Below are positions 1-5,560 of a stretch of 6,475 bases of DNA, one piece after another. Positions within the stretch are counted from its first letter, which is position 1, and every line of letters starts with the position of its first letter. A model generated the notes under the pieces. That model saw nothing but the letters and a program-made list of their open reading frames with translations, had not been told where the DNA came from and made no database searches. The stretch spans positions 1 through 6,475 of the forward strand of contig QIIH01000130.1 of assembly GCA_003229235.1 (NCBI GenBank), written 5' to 3'. This stretch comes from Flavobacteriales bacterium (GTDB lineage: Bacteria; Bacteroidota; Bacteroidia; Flavobacteriales; Flavobacteriaceae). The translations under genes were made by a program, and so were the position numbers.

Positions 1-723
1 GAATGCGAGTTGACGTTTAATCTTAGTTTGAATAGATCGTTTCTTTGAAATAATATCCTTGCCTAAATTTTTTATTCGTTGCCATTCCTGATCAGCCAAT
101 AGAAGTTGTCCCTGCGCACTGGCCATTTGCACACTTGAAACAAGAATAAGAGCTTGATTCTTCTTAACTTGATCACCCTTTTTTACAAAGCGATTTAAAA
201 TTTGAACTTGTATACGAGGGGCGATGATGATAGTGGCATAAGAATTTAACTGAACTTCACCCGTTGTTTTAATTTTAAAAGAAGTCGCCTGCGATGAATG
301 ACTGGCACTGAATAGCTTTGTTGTAATGTTAACTTCTTTTCTTTGTTTTAGCGTCAACGTCACTTTGCTTTCTTCATTATGCTTATCTGAACCGCCATGA
401 GAGCCATGTTCTTTTTTGGATTCAGCCTGTTTATGAGACTCTTTTTTATGAGATTCTTCTTTATCTTCTTTATGAGCATGCTTTTCTTTACCTTCCTTGG
501 GATTTTCTTTACTAATTGAGGGTCCTTTCGACTCGTGCTTATGATCTTCTTGCTTTTTAGTTTTGGATTTACTTTCGGACGCGTGATCGTGATTATCACC
601 TGAGTGAGATTCAGTTTTCTGCTCAGCAGCTCGCATCCCTTGAGCAGAATCATTCTGATCACTACAGGAAATAACAATGGTACTGATACACATCAGTGTA
701 AAAAAACGTAATTTGATTTTCAT
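1..723 (-). CDS. RND efflux periplasmic adaptor lipoprotein, CzcB/CusB-like (3' end outside window)
   Basis: Membrane-fusion (HlyD-type) adaptor that would link an inner-membrane heavy-metal RND pump to the outer-membrane channel encoded upstream. The frame starts at ATG 721-723 and stays open for 241 codons to the left edge, so the C-terminal part is missing. Residues 1-20 form a lipoprotein-type signal ending VISC, with Cys20 the likely lipidated residue. Residues about 35-118 are a low-complexity Lys/Glu/Ser/His linker with 12 His between residues 40 and 115. The conserved core begins near residue 120. GEVQLN (155-160), APR (168-170) and KKGDQVKKNQALILV (181-195) match the barrel-sandwich (lipoyl-like) half-motif. 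The segment SSVQMASAQGQLLLADQEW then starts the alpha-hairpin. AGAGG (733-737) lies 9 nt before the start. The family call is firm. Metal specificity is not readable, although a His-rich N-terminus recalls CzcB-type adaptors. Other open frames over 360-677 are shadows of the repetitive linker. Confidence 0.9.
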   Translation of the reverse strand, partial: MKIKLRFFTLMCISTIVISCSDQNDSAQGMRAAEQKTESHSGDNHDHASESKSKTKKQEDHKHESKGPSISKENPKEGKEKHAHKEDKEESHKKESHKQAESKKEHGSHGGSDKHNEESKVTLTLKQRKEVNITTKLFSASHSSQATSFKIKTTGEVQLNSYATIIIAPRIQVQILNRFVKKGDQVKKNQALILVSSVQMASAQGQLLLADQEWQRIKNLGKDIISKKRSIQTKIKRQLAF

Positions 724-740
724 AAGCTTTGGCCTCTTTT

Positions 741-774
741 AAAAATAAGTAAAAGATGCTTCCCTGCGTCTTTT
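741..774 (-). terminator. Possible leaky terminator between the His-rich gene and the adaptor gene
   Basis: On the minus strand AAAAGACGC, a 6-nt loop and GCATCTTTT form a 9-bp stem with one C/A mismatch. A T-rich tract ending in TTTTT (741-745) follows. It lies between two co-directional genes, so if active it would lower expression of the adaptor relative to the genes before it. The stem is AT-rich and imperfect, hence low confidence. Confidence 0.35.
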
Positions 775-791
775 ATTTTACTTTAAGGAAG

Positions 792-822
792 CTCTGACCA
801 ATTCGTCCATGAATTGTCAGAG
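792..822 (-). other. Intergenic hairpin after the His-rich small gene
   Basis: CTCTGAC and AATTC (792-804) pair with GAATT and GTCAGAG (811-822). This gives a 12-bp stem with one bulged base (C799) and a 6-nt loop, starting 6 bp past the stop codon of the 78-aa gene. There is no proper T-run after it on the minus strand, so an RNA-stabilising or processing stem is more likely than a classical terminator. The pairing is seen in the sequence; the function is inferred. Confidence 0.5.
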
Positions 823-827
823 ATTTC

Positions 828-1064
828 TTAATGTTTGTGTTTGTGCTTATCTTTCTCATGACAAGCTTTGTGGTGTTTGCTATCTTTATTAGCGTGTTTT
901 TCGCCTTTTTTATGCTCGTGTTTGCTATCAGCATGAGCCGTTTTACAGGCTTCTTTATGTGCGGACTTATCACCTTTCTTATGATCATGCGAACCTGTGT
1001 CGGCTAATAAGGGCAGGGTGGTAAGCGCTAAGCAAATACCTAGTATTTTAATTTTGTTTTTCAT
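828..1064 (-). CDS. Small exported His/Lys-rich putative metal-binding protein
   Basis: A 78-aa protein of no family I can name. Residues 1-21 form a clear signal peptide: a KNKIK basic start, a hydrophobic core ILGICLALTTLPLL, and likely cleavage after Ala21. The mature part of about 57 residues contains 13 His, 16 Lys and two Cys (C40 and C68, both preceded by Ala), and almost no hydrophobic residues. It is therefore probably a disordered, metal-binding periplasmic peptide. It contains an internal repeat H-D/E-H-K-K-G-D/E-K at 26-33 and 49-56, and ends in alternating Lys-His. The start is supported by AGGAGA (1071-1076) 6 nt upstream. Only 20 bp separate it from the outer-membrane channel gene, and the adaptor gene follows, so it sits inside the efflux operon. 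A role as metal scavenger, chaperone or buffer feeding the pump is inference. The overlapping open frame at 773-988 lacks these features. Confidence 0.8.
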   Translation of the reverse strand: MKNKIKILGICLALTTLPLLADTGSHDHKKGDKSAHKEACKTAHADSKHEHKKGEKHANKDSKHHKACHEKDKHKHKH

Positions 1065-1070
1065 ATTAAT

Positions 1071-1076
1071 TCTCCT
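1071..1076 (-). promoter_or_regulatory. Ribosome binding site of the His-rich small gene
   Basis: AGGAGA on the minus strand ends 6 nt before ATG 1062-1064. It is the best Shine-Dalgarno match in the operon and supports this very small gene being translated. Confidence 0.75.
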
Positions 1077-1084
1077 AATTAAAT

Positions 1085-2428
1085 TTAATGTTGTTTGTAA
1101 GTAGGACTTTTGATTTGCCCCTTGGTATTAGTATTTATATTTGGGTTAATGCTGATTCCCGCCGCCAGTCTGTATTGAATTAATTCTTTTAGCGCTGCAT
1201 CAACAAGAGCAAGGTACTGGTCTCTCGCTTCAAAATAAGTGTTTACCGCATCGACTAGCGTTAAGACGCCCGAATCGCCAGAGCGAAATCGACGTTTTGA
1301 CTGAGTAAAAACTCGTTTTGCAGGCACAAGTATCGTTTTTTGGTAATGATTAGTTTGTTTAATCAAATGTGATAAATGCACCGTTCTACTTTTATAATTA
1401 CTTTTTAAGTCGCGTTCAATGTACTTCAAGTCATATTGGCTTTTCGAGACTTCGGCGTTTGCTTTTTTTACCACATGACGACGTGTATTCCAGATGGGTA
1501 GAGGAATGCTAATTCCAACGCCGGTGACTTTGTCTGATCGATTATTGAATTCATCCTGTTCTTGAAAAATTCGTATATTAATGTTGTCCAAGCGGGATGC
1601 CTTGGCCACCGATAATTCTCTTCGTTTTTTATCGATAGATATTTTTGCCATTAGATACTGCGGGTGCTGAGCAATGATCGCATTGCTTTCCCCATCCAGA
1701 AATCGTGTATTATTCAGATCTAAATCTGATAATTTTATGGACATACCTCGTGGTAATTTTAGAAAATCCAGAAAGCGATTAAGCGCATCATTAGATTGTG
1801 TGCTTAAAAATAGAACTTGCTGGTGTGCTTTTTCGCGTACTATAATTAACCGATCGCGGTGAAATCGAGAAAGATCGCCAACACGACTTCTTATCTTGCC
1901 TATTTCCTGTAATCGAGTCGTTTCACTTAATCGAATTTTAGCTTGACTTAATTTTTGCCTCGCAAGTTGTAAGGCGTAATAAAATCCAGCGGATCTTGCT
2001 TCAAGTTGTAACCGATTCCATTTAGCTTTTTCCAGCGCATGACGATATTCCTCGTAAGCAACTTTTTTCAATTTGCCAAAGCGACCAGTGAGAGAAACCT
2101 CCTGACTTAGTTCAAGCGAATTAATTTGATAGCCACTTTCAACGTTTGATTTTTCTAAGCGATTATCAGATTGAATTTCAATAGTTGGGTTGGGCCATTT
2201 TCCAGCTTGGCGATATTGCGAATACTTTGATTTCACTTCTTGTTCAAGTGATTTTATTTCGGGTGTAATACGATAAACCCGTTTAATTACTTTTGTCATA
2301 TCCCAGTAAGCAAGTTCATTGGGTCTGGATTCCGAGTGAACCATAAAGCTAAATATTGTTAGCGTTAATCCAACATAAAAGGTAATACGAAATCGCGGCA
2401 ACATTCTAAATGAATATAAAGAAGACAT
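1085..2428 (-). CDS. Outer-membrane efflux channel, TolC family, CzcC/CusC-like
   Basis: A 447-aa outer-membrane factor of the heavy-metal RND type, complete and of usual length. Residues 12-32 are a hydrophobic export signal with no lipobox Cys, so it is not lipidated as some CusC proteins are. Family motifs follow in order: AGKWPNPTIEI (75-85); LELSQEVSLTGRFGKLKKVA (105-124), matching the conserved ELSQ-(x)n-GR/K segment; long helices rich in Arg, Lys and Gln; GVGISIPLPIWNTRR, which marks the second repeat; and, near the C-terminus, RFRSGDSGVLTLVDAVNTYF, the usual G-x-x-x-x-LxLxDA motif, then LAAGI. The two repeated outer-membrane-efflux domains form the trimeric alpha-beta barrel. The start is chosen from GAGGGA (2434-2439), 5 nt upstream; Met9 is an alternative. 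It is followed after 20 bp by the His-rich gene and then by the adaptor, so channel, accessory protein and adaptor are co-transcribed. The substrate metal is not deducible. Confidence 0.9.
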   Translation of the reverse strand: MSSLYSFRMLPRFRITFYVGLTLTIFSFMVHSESRPNELAYWDMTKVIKRVYRITPEIKSLEQEVKSKYSQYRQAGKWPNPTIEIQSDNRLEKSNVESGYQINSLELSQEVSLTGRFGKLKKVAYEEYRHALEKAKWNRLQLEARSAGFYYALQLARQKLSQAKIRLSETTRLQEIGKIRSRVGDLSRFHRDRLIIVREKAHQQVLFLSTQSNDALNRFLDFLKLPRGMSIKLSDLDLNNTRFLDGESNAIIAQHPQYLMAKISIDKKRRELSVAKASRLDNINIRIFQEQDEFNNRSDKVTGVGISIPLPIWNTRRHVVKKANAEVSKSQYDLKYIERDLKSNYKSRTVHLSHLIKQTNHYQKTILVPAKRVFTQSKRRFRSGDSGVLTLVDAVNTYFEARDQYLALVDAALKELIQYRLAAGISINPNINTNTKGQIKSPTYKQH

Positions 2429-2433
2429 GCTAA

Positions 2434-2439
2434 TCCCTC
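2434..2439 (-). promoter_or_regulatory. Ribosome binding site of the outer-membrane channel gene
   Basis: GAGGGA on the minus strand, 5 nt before ATG 2426-2428. It decides in favour of this start over the internal Met9. The 83-bp spacer containing it (2429-2511) also holds the 10-bp palindrome TATCTAGATA (2475-2484). I see no convincing promoter there. Confidence 0.6.
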
Positions 2440-2511
2440 GTCAAAATACAAACAGATTAATCCCATATAGAGACTATCTAGATAATAATAAATAAGTGTT
2501 GAAACTAAAAA

Positions 2512-2922
2512 CTAGGAGAATAGAGCAGGGGGCGCACGTAAAATTGGTCTGAAGAAGAAACTGAAGAATAACGGATTTGCATTAAATTGAATACGCTGTA
2601 TTCGCAGTGCAACTAAACCAGAAACTAATAGGAATAATATTGCCAACAAAAACAATAAGTCTGTATTAAAATCATGACTTGTTTTTTTGTTTGCGAAATT
2701 GTCATTAAGACTAACAACGGTTGCGTGTTTATGGTGATCTAGCGTATCTGCTTCAAAATTAGTGAATTGTATTTCAGAAGCGATATGGTCATTATTATTT
2801 TGGGAGCTGTGGTCATGAATATGTAAATGAATAGGGAACAACTGTGCCACCAATATCGCACAGGCAATCAATATTCCTATTCTCTTAGTCATTTTAGTAG
2901 ACATACGCATACCAGTAAACAT
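2512..2922 (-). CDS. Small His-containing membrane protein, CzcI-like by position
   Basis: A 136-aa protein at the head of the efflux operon. Residues about 13-30 are a hydrophobic signal or anchor (RIGILIACAILVAQLF). Directly after it comes IHLHIHDH (31-38), with four alternating His, and later LDHHKHA (61-67). A second membrane segment spans about 88-106 (TDLLFLLAILFLLVSGLVAL). The tail is basic and aromatic and ends RPILRAPPALFS. This layout, with an exported His-rich middle between two hydrophobic segments and a C-terminal LRAPP, resembles small uncharacterised proteins found beside czc/cus operons. Its place before czcC matches CzcI, but homology to CzcI cannot be shown by eye. Function is unknown; metal sensing or binding at the membrane is inference. 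The start is uncertain: Met1, Met5, Met7 and Met11 are all possible and none has a good Shine-Dalgarno. The channel gene follows after 83 bp. Confidence 0.75.
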   Translation of the reverse strand: MFTGMRMSTKMTKRIGILIACAILVAQLFPIHLHIHDHSSQNNNDHIASEIQFTNFEADTLDHHKHATVVSLNDNFANKKTSHDFNTDLLFLLAILFLLVSGLVALRIQRIQFNANPLFFSFFFRPILRAPPALFS

Positions 2923-2966
2923 TCAATATTTGGACCAGATTGTAATTAAATAGTTCATCGGCGCCT

Positions 2967-2995
2967 ATCATAGTATCTTAAGCTCTAAATATCAA
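2967..2995 (-). promoter_or_regulatory. Sigma70-type promoter of the metal-efflux operon
   Basis: On the minus strand the -35 box is TTGATA (2990-2995) and the -10 box is TATGAT (2967-2972). Each matches the consensus at 5 of 6 positions, and the spacer is exactly 17 bp. Transcription would begin near 2960, about 40 nt before the first gene. The spacer holds the palindrome CTTAAG. The normal 17-bp spacing argues against a MerR/CueR-type promoter, which needs 19-20 bp. No regulator gene lies in this window. Confidence 0.7.
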
Positions 2996-3290
2996 TTACG
3001 AACATAATACAACACAGAAACAGTTACTTAAGGTGATAACTTAGCTTGCTTTATCGGCTAAATAATTTAGCCGGAAAGTGATTTTTTAGTCTATTTTCTC
3101 GAACAGGAGGGTCGAGAGAGACAATTACGTCAACTTTCTAAAAATTATTGAACTGGTATTTGGCCCATCTATTACCTCTATATATTCAAATACAATTAAT
3201 GATTATTCATCTAAAAGCCTGGTCTATATTTTAGTAGAAATAGTAATCTGAAAAGTGCAACAGGTCGATTTCAAACGCTGGCCGCTGTGT
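2996..3290 (+). other. Gene-free spacer between the efflux operon and the mobile-element zone
   Basis: About 295 bp, AT-rich, with stops in all frames and no protein longer than a few residues. It contains a perfect hairpin at 3055-3073 and a weaker one, TCTCGA (3097-3102) with TCGAGA (3112-3117), whose loop holds an AGGAGG-like stretch with no start codon after it. I see no IS66 left end or tnpA in it. The last roughly 35 bp before 3291 are less AT-rich than the rest. Nothing else is supported. Confidence 0.5.
3055..3073 (+). terminator. Perfect 8-bp hairpin, possible plus-strand terminator
   Basis: CGGCTAAA (3055-3062) and TTTAGCCG (3066-3073) pair perfectly around a 3-nt loop. A run of six T at 3082-3087 follows on the plus strand but is 8 nt away from the stem, which is long for an intrinsic terminator. 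No plus-strand gene ends just before it. It could instead be a protein-binding palindrome about 60 bp upstream of the operon promoter. Confidence 0.35.
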
Positions 3291-3323
3291 GGGGTACTAG
3301 GGACATATCGTCCGCATGTAACA
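3291..3323 (+). repeat. Left terminal inverted repeat of the miniature element
   Basis: This 33-bp repeat starts GGGGTACTAGGGACATATCG and ends TGTAACA. It carries its own small hairpin, GGAC (3301-3304) with GTCC (3310-3313). It differs from the right copy at repeat positions 6, 23 and 26. Confidence 0.85.
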
Positions 3324-3442
3324 TTTCGGGGTAAAATTAATCAAAAACTAATGATTGAGAGCATTTAATACTATTTTTATGAGTCTTCGGTTAATAATTT
3401 TTGAATATTGTTTGGTGTTAACAATTTTTCTTAAGCCACTTG

Positions 3443-3478
3443 ATTTACAGTCTTTCCGCGTCATCAGTGACTGTAAAT
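3443..3478. repeat. Internal 10-bp inverted repeat of the miniature element
   Basis: ATTTACAGTC (3443-3452) and GACTGTAAAT (3469-3478) are perfect inverted copies 16 bp apart. A smaller GTCA/TGAC hairpin (3460-3463 and 3468-3471) overlaps the right arm. Together with the outer repeats the element could fold into a long branched hairpin as single-stranded DNA or RNA. Confidence 0.65.
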
Positions 3479-3487
3479 ATAGCTATT

Positions 3488-3520
3488 TGTTACACGCAGA
3501 CGATATGTCCCTAGGACCCC
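3488..3520 (-). repeat. Right terminal inverted repeat of the miniature element
   Basis: Read on the minus strand it starts GGGGTCCTAGGGACATATCG and ends TGTAACA. It is the inverted partner of 3291-3323 with three substitutions and no gaps. Its outer end is followed by AATTGGCCTC and then the ATG of tnpB. Confidence 0.85.
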
Positions 3521-3530
3521 AATTGGCCTC

Positions 3531-3884
3531 ATGATTAAGATTCCCTCTGACATTAAAATCTACCTTGCGATTAAGCCTATTCACATGAATAAATCATTCG
3601 ATGGTTTAAACGCACTGGTGGTGGACGTAATCGAGCAAAACCCAGTGAATGGCCATCTGTTTGTTTTTCACAATCGACGTGGAGATAAAATCAAGGTGTT
3701 TACCTGGGACCGTAATGGTTTCGGTTTATGGTACAAACGCCTTGATCGTGGTCGATATAAATTCCCAAGGACAGACTCATCAAGTGTCACCATCAGTTCC
3801 GATGATCTTAAATTGTTATTGGATGGAATTGATTTAAATAAATTAAAACGTTTACCCGAACTTTATTATGAAGCTGTACTTTAA
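3531..3884 (+). CDS. tnpB: IS66 family accessory protein TnpB (Orf2)
   Basis: A 117-aa protein of the usual IS66 Orf2 length, required in many IS66 elements for transposition although its biochemical role is not settled. Family signatures in order are: MIKIPSDIKIYLAIKPIHMNKS-FDGL, corresponding to the usual DMRKS-FDGL near residues 18-26; NGHLFVFHNRRGDKIKVFTWD (40-60); GFGLWYKRLDRGRYKFP, the lightly aromatic core; and SSDDLKLLLDGID, the usual L-x-x-LLxGID segment. The start matches the family N-terminus, but no Shine-Dalgarno precedes it. Normally tnpA ends over this start and would couple translation; here tnpA is missing and an inverted-repeat element lies 10 bp upstream, so expression is doubtful. 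tnpC starts 24 bp after the stop. Confidence 0.9.
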   Translation: MIKIPSDIKIYLAIKPIHMNKSFDGLNALVVDVIEQNPVNGHLFVFHNRRGDKIKVFTWDRNGFGLWYKRLDRGRYKFPRTDSSSVTISSDDLKLLLDGIDLNKLKRLPELYYEAVL

Positions 3885-3908
3885 TAAGTCGTATGATAAA
3901 ATAAGTGT

Positions 3909-5411
3909 ATGGAAATAAAGACTATCAGTGATGATGAAGTGAGTCTCCTTAAGCTGCAACTAGTCGAGAAGCAGCATCGAATCGATTACCTAGAAACTCA
4001 GATCAGACTATTACGTCATCAAAAATTTGGTCAATCCTCAGAGACCTTCTCACCAGATCAGTTGTCTTTACTAGGCAACGAGTCAGATGAGTCCATTGAG
4101 CTCAACACTTTGCTGGAAAACCAAACCAGTACATTGGTTAAATCATTTGAGCGACGTAAAAAGAGTCGAATCATCATCGATGAGTCTTTACCCGTTGAAC
4201 GGGTTATTATTGATTTAGAACCAAATGAGAAAACCTGCTCTTGCTGTCAAAATGAAATGACCCACATTAGCGAAGAAACTACACGCCAGGTGGAATACAT
4301 ACCCGCAACACTGAAGGCCGTAGACTACGTGCGTTTAAAGTATGCCTGTAAACACTGTGAAGGTGATATTAAACTCGCTAAACTACCTAATCGATTAATA
4401 CCTAAAAGCATTGCCTCAGCTTCACTCATAGCATACTTAATTGTGAGTAAGTTTGTAGATCACTTACCCCTTCATCGAATCGAACGTCAGTTTGAACGGC
4501 TAGGTCTTGGTTTGCCCCGTAACATTCAATGCGATTGGCTATTAAAGATTGCAGACAAGTTATTGCCTTTGTATTGGCTTCTTAAAACCGAGGCATTAAT
4601 CGGTCCTAGGCTTTGGACTGATGACACTATTCTACCCATGCAAAATGATATTAAGGACCGACATCGTACCATACAAGCTAGACTTTGGGTCTATATGGGT
4701 GGCAACTTAAATGATCCACCGACCGTTTTTTACGATTTTACTAGATCCAGATCGCAAGACGGGCCTTTATAATTAATGAAAGAGTATGAAGGTTATCTTC
4801 ATGCCGATGCCTACAATGGCTACGACAAATTATTTATTGATGGGAAAATTAAAGAAGTGGCTTGTTGGTTCCATGCGAGAAAACGATTTTATGAGATTGC
4901 CAAGTTAACGAAAAAACCGCATCGAGCACACATTGCTTTGACCTACATTCAAAAGCTCTATGCAATTGAACGCGAGACTAAAGAACTAAAATTAGATTTT
5001 AATGAAATCAAGCTCTATCGACAAGCTTACTCTAAACCAATCCTGGAAGAGTATAAAGTCTGGTTAGATATACAGATTAATGCAGTCGCTGGAGGGGCAC
5101 TTAAAGAGGCGTTAAAGTACACGTTAAATCAGCGGGATGCGCTCAATACTTACCTTGAAGAAGGTTATCTTATGATGGATAATAATGCATCGGAACGGCG
5201 AATGAAGCCAATCGCATTGGGTAGGAAGAATTATTTATTCGTGGGATCAGAGCGCGGTGGGCAGGCTGCTGCAATTTTTTATTCTATTGTAGAGACCTGC
5301 AAAAACTACGGCATTAATCCGCTGATCTATTTAACTGATATTTTAACTAAATTGCCTAACTGTAAAACAGAAGAAGATTATAAAGCGTTGCTACCTGGCA
5401 ATTGGATTTAA
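3909..5411 (+). pseudogene. tnpC: IS66 family DDE transposase TnpC, interrupted by an in-frame stop
   Basis: One frame of 500 codons, the normal IS66 transposase length, broken only by TAA at 4770-4772 (codon 288). The part before the stop holds a leucine-zipper-like coiled coil (about 11-36), the IS66 zinc finger with C110-x-x-C113 and C147-x-x-C150, and the first catalytic Asp in LWTDDT (D238). The part after it holds the second Asp in YLHADAYNGY (D300), the catalytic Glu in NNASERRMKP (E429), and the C-terminal domain with GSERGGQAAAIFYSIVETCKNYG. Aligned by eye with family members (DGP-x-x-FL-x-x-Y-x-GYL), the stop replaces one variable residue with no gap, so it looks like a point mutation, for example CAA to TAA. 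An ATG lies two codons after the stop (4776) without a ribosome binding site, so a separate C-terminal piece is possible but unlikely to be made well. Both halves are otherwise well conserved, which suggests recent inactivation or a base-call error. Confidence 0.9.
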
Positions 5412-5420
5412 AAATGAAGG

Positions 5421-5432
5421 AGAGACGCTTAC
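5421..5432 (-). repeat. IS66 right terminal inverted repeat
   Basis: Read inward on the minus strand it is GTAAGCGTCTCT, carrying the GTAAGCG heptamer typical of IS66 ends. It lies 10 bp after the tnpC stop and sets the element's right boundary at 5432. No matching left copy was found upstream of tnpB. Confidence 0.8.
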
Positions 5433-5468
5433 CAATACTGAGTGATGAGAACACAGAAATAGCAGACT

Positions 5469-5518
5469 GGGTATTGCGACTACCCTTCGCTTATAAGCGG
5501 TGCGGCTACGGCAGGGTA
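5469..5518. repeat. Competing inverted repeats and 12-bp palindrome right of the IS66 end
   Basis: GGGTA (5469-5473) pairs with TACCC (5481-5485) around a 7-nt loop. The same TACCC, extended to TACCCT (5481-5486), pairs instead with AGGGTA (5513-5518). Between them is the perfect palindrome CGCTTATAAGCG (5488-5499). The stretch is clearly GC-richer than its surroundings and holds no gene. It could be a remnant of another mobile element or a structured downstream region; I cannot assign it. Confidence 0.5.
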
Positions 5519-5560
5519 TAAAAGCTTTAAACTCGAATCAGGCAGTAAAATTTTATACTT

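Larger units (their letters stand above)
3291..3520. mobile_element. 230-bp miniature inverted-repeat element without a transposase
   Basis: The two ends are 33-bp inverted repeats (3291-3323 and 3488-3520) that match at 30 of 33 positions and start GGGGT. The 164-bp interior is AT-rich and has no reading frame of note. It contains a perfect 10-bp inverted repeat (3443-3478) and a 13-bp direct repeat with one mismatch (3390-3402 and 3417-3429). The flanks (TGTGT on the left, AATTG on the right) show no target duplication. Size and structure fit a non-autonomous element mobilised in trans. The GGGG start recalls Tn3-derived miniature elements, but the 38-bp ...TAAG inner end of Tn3 repeats is absent. 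A family linked to a Y1 (HUH) transposase, which makes no duplication, is an alternative. The family is unassigned. It ends 10 bp before tnpB of the IS66 remnant. Confidence 0.7.
3521..5432 (+). mobile_element. IS66-family insertion sequence remnant, left end missing
   Basis: It contains tnpB and a broken tnpC in the IS66 gene order, and a right end matching the GTAAGCG-type IS66 terminal repeat. The expected left repeat (a plus-strand GTAAGCG) and tnpA are absent: only 10 bp lie between the miniature element and tnpB. The 8 bases after the right end, CAATACTG, have no copy to the left of the remnant, as expected if the left junction was lost. With no left end and no intact transposase the copy should be immobile. 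The left boundary given is where recognisable foreign sequence stops, not a true end. Confidence 0.8.

Noticed and set aside
360..677. Open frame of 105 codons on the minus strand
   Set aside because: It is an out-of-frame shadow of the adaptor gene's repetitive linker. The true frame runs from 723 to the window edge with a lipoprotein signal and family motifs.
773..988. Open frame of 71 codons on the minus strand
   Set aside because: It overlaps the 78-aa His-rich gene in another frame, lacks a signal peptide, and arises from the same low-complexity sequence.
1021..1027. GTAAGCG heptamer, as in IS66 ends, a candidate distant left end
   Set aside because: It lies inside the signal-peptide codons of the His-rich gene, with intact efflux genes between it and the IS remnant, so it is a chance match.
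2434..2511. Separate promoter for the channel gene, around the TATCTAGATA palindrome
   Set aside because: No -35/-10 pair with acceptable spacing and match was visible. Transcription from the promoter at 2967-2995 is enough to explain expression.
3097..3117. Hairpin with an AGGAGG-like loop, considered as a riboswitch or leader
   Set aside because: No start codon or coding frame follows on the plus strand, and the 6-bp stem is short.
3255..3290. Short plus-strand reading VQQVDFKRWPLC before the miniature element, considered as a tnpA tail
   Set aside because: Only 12 codons after a stop, with no recognisable tnpA helix-turn-helix sequence upstream in any frame. The resemblance is too weak to support.
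5433..5440. CAATACTG as an 8-bp IS66 target duplication
   Set aside because: No second copy was found to the left of the remnant, and the left end itself is missing.
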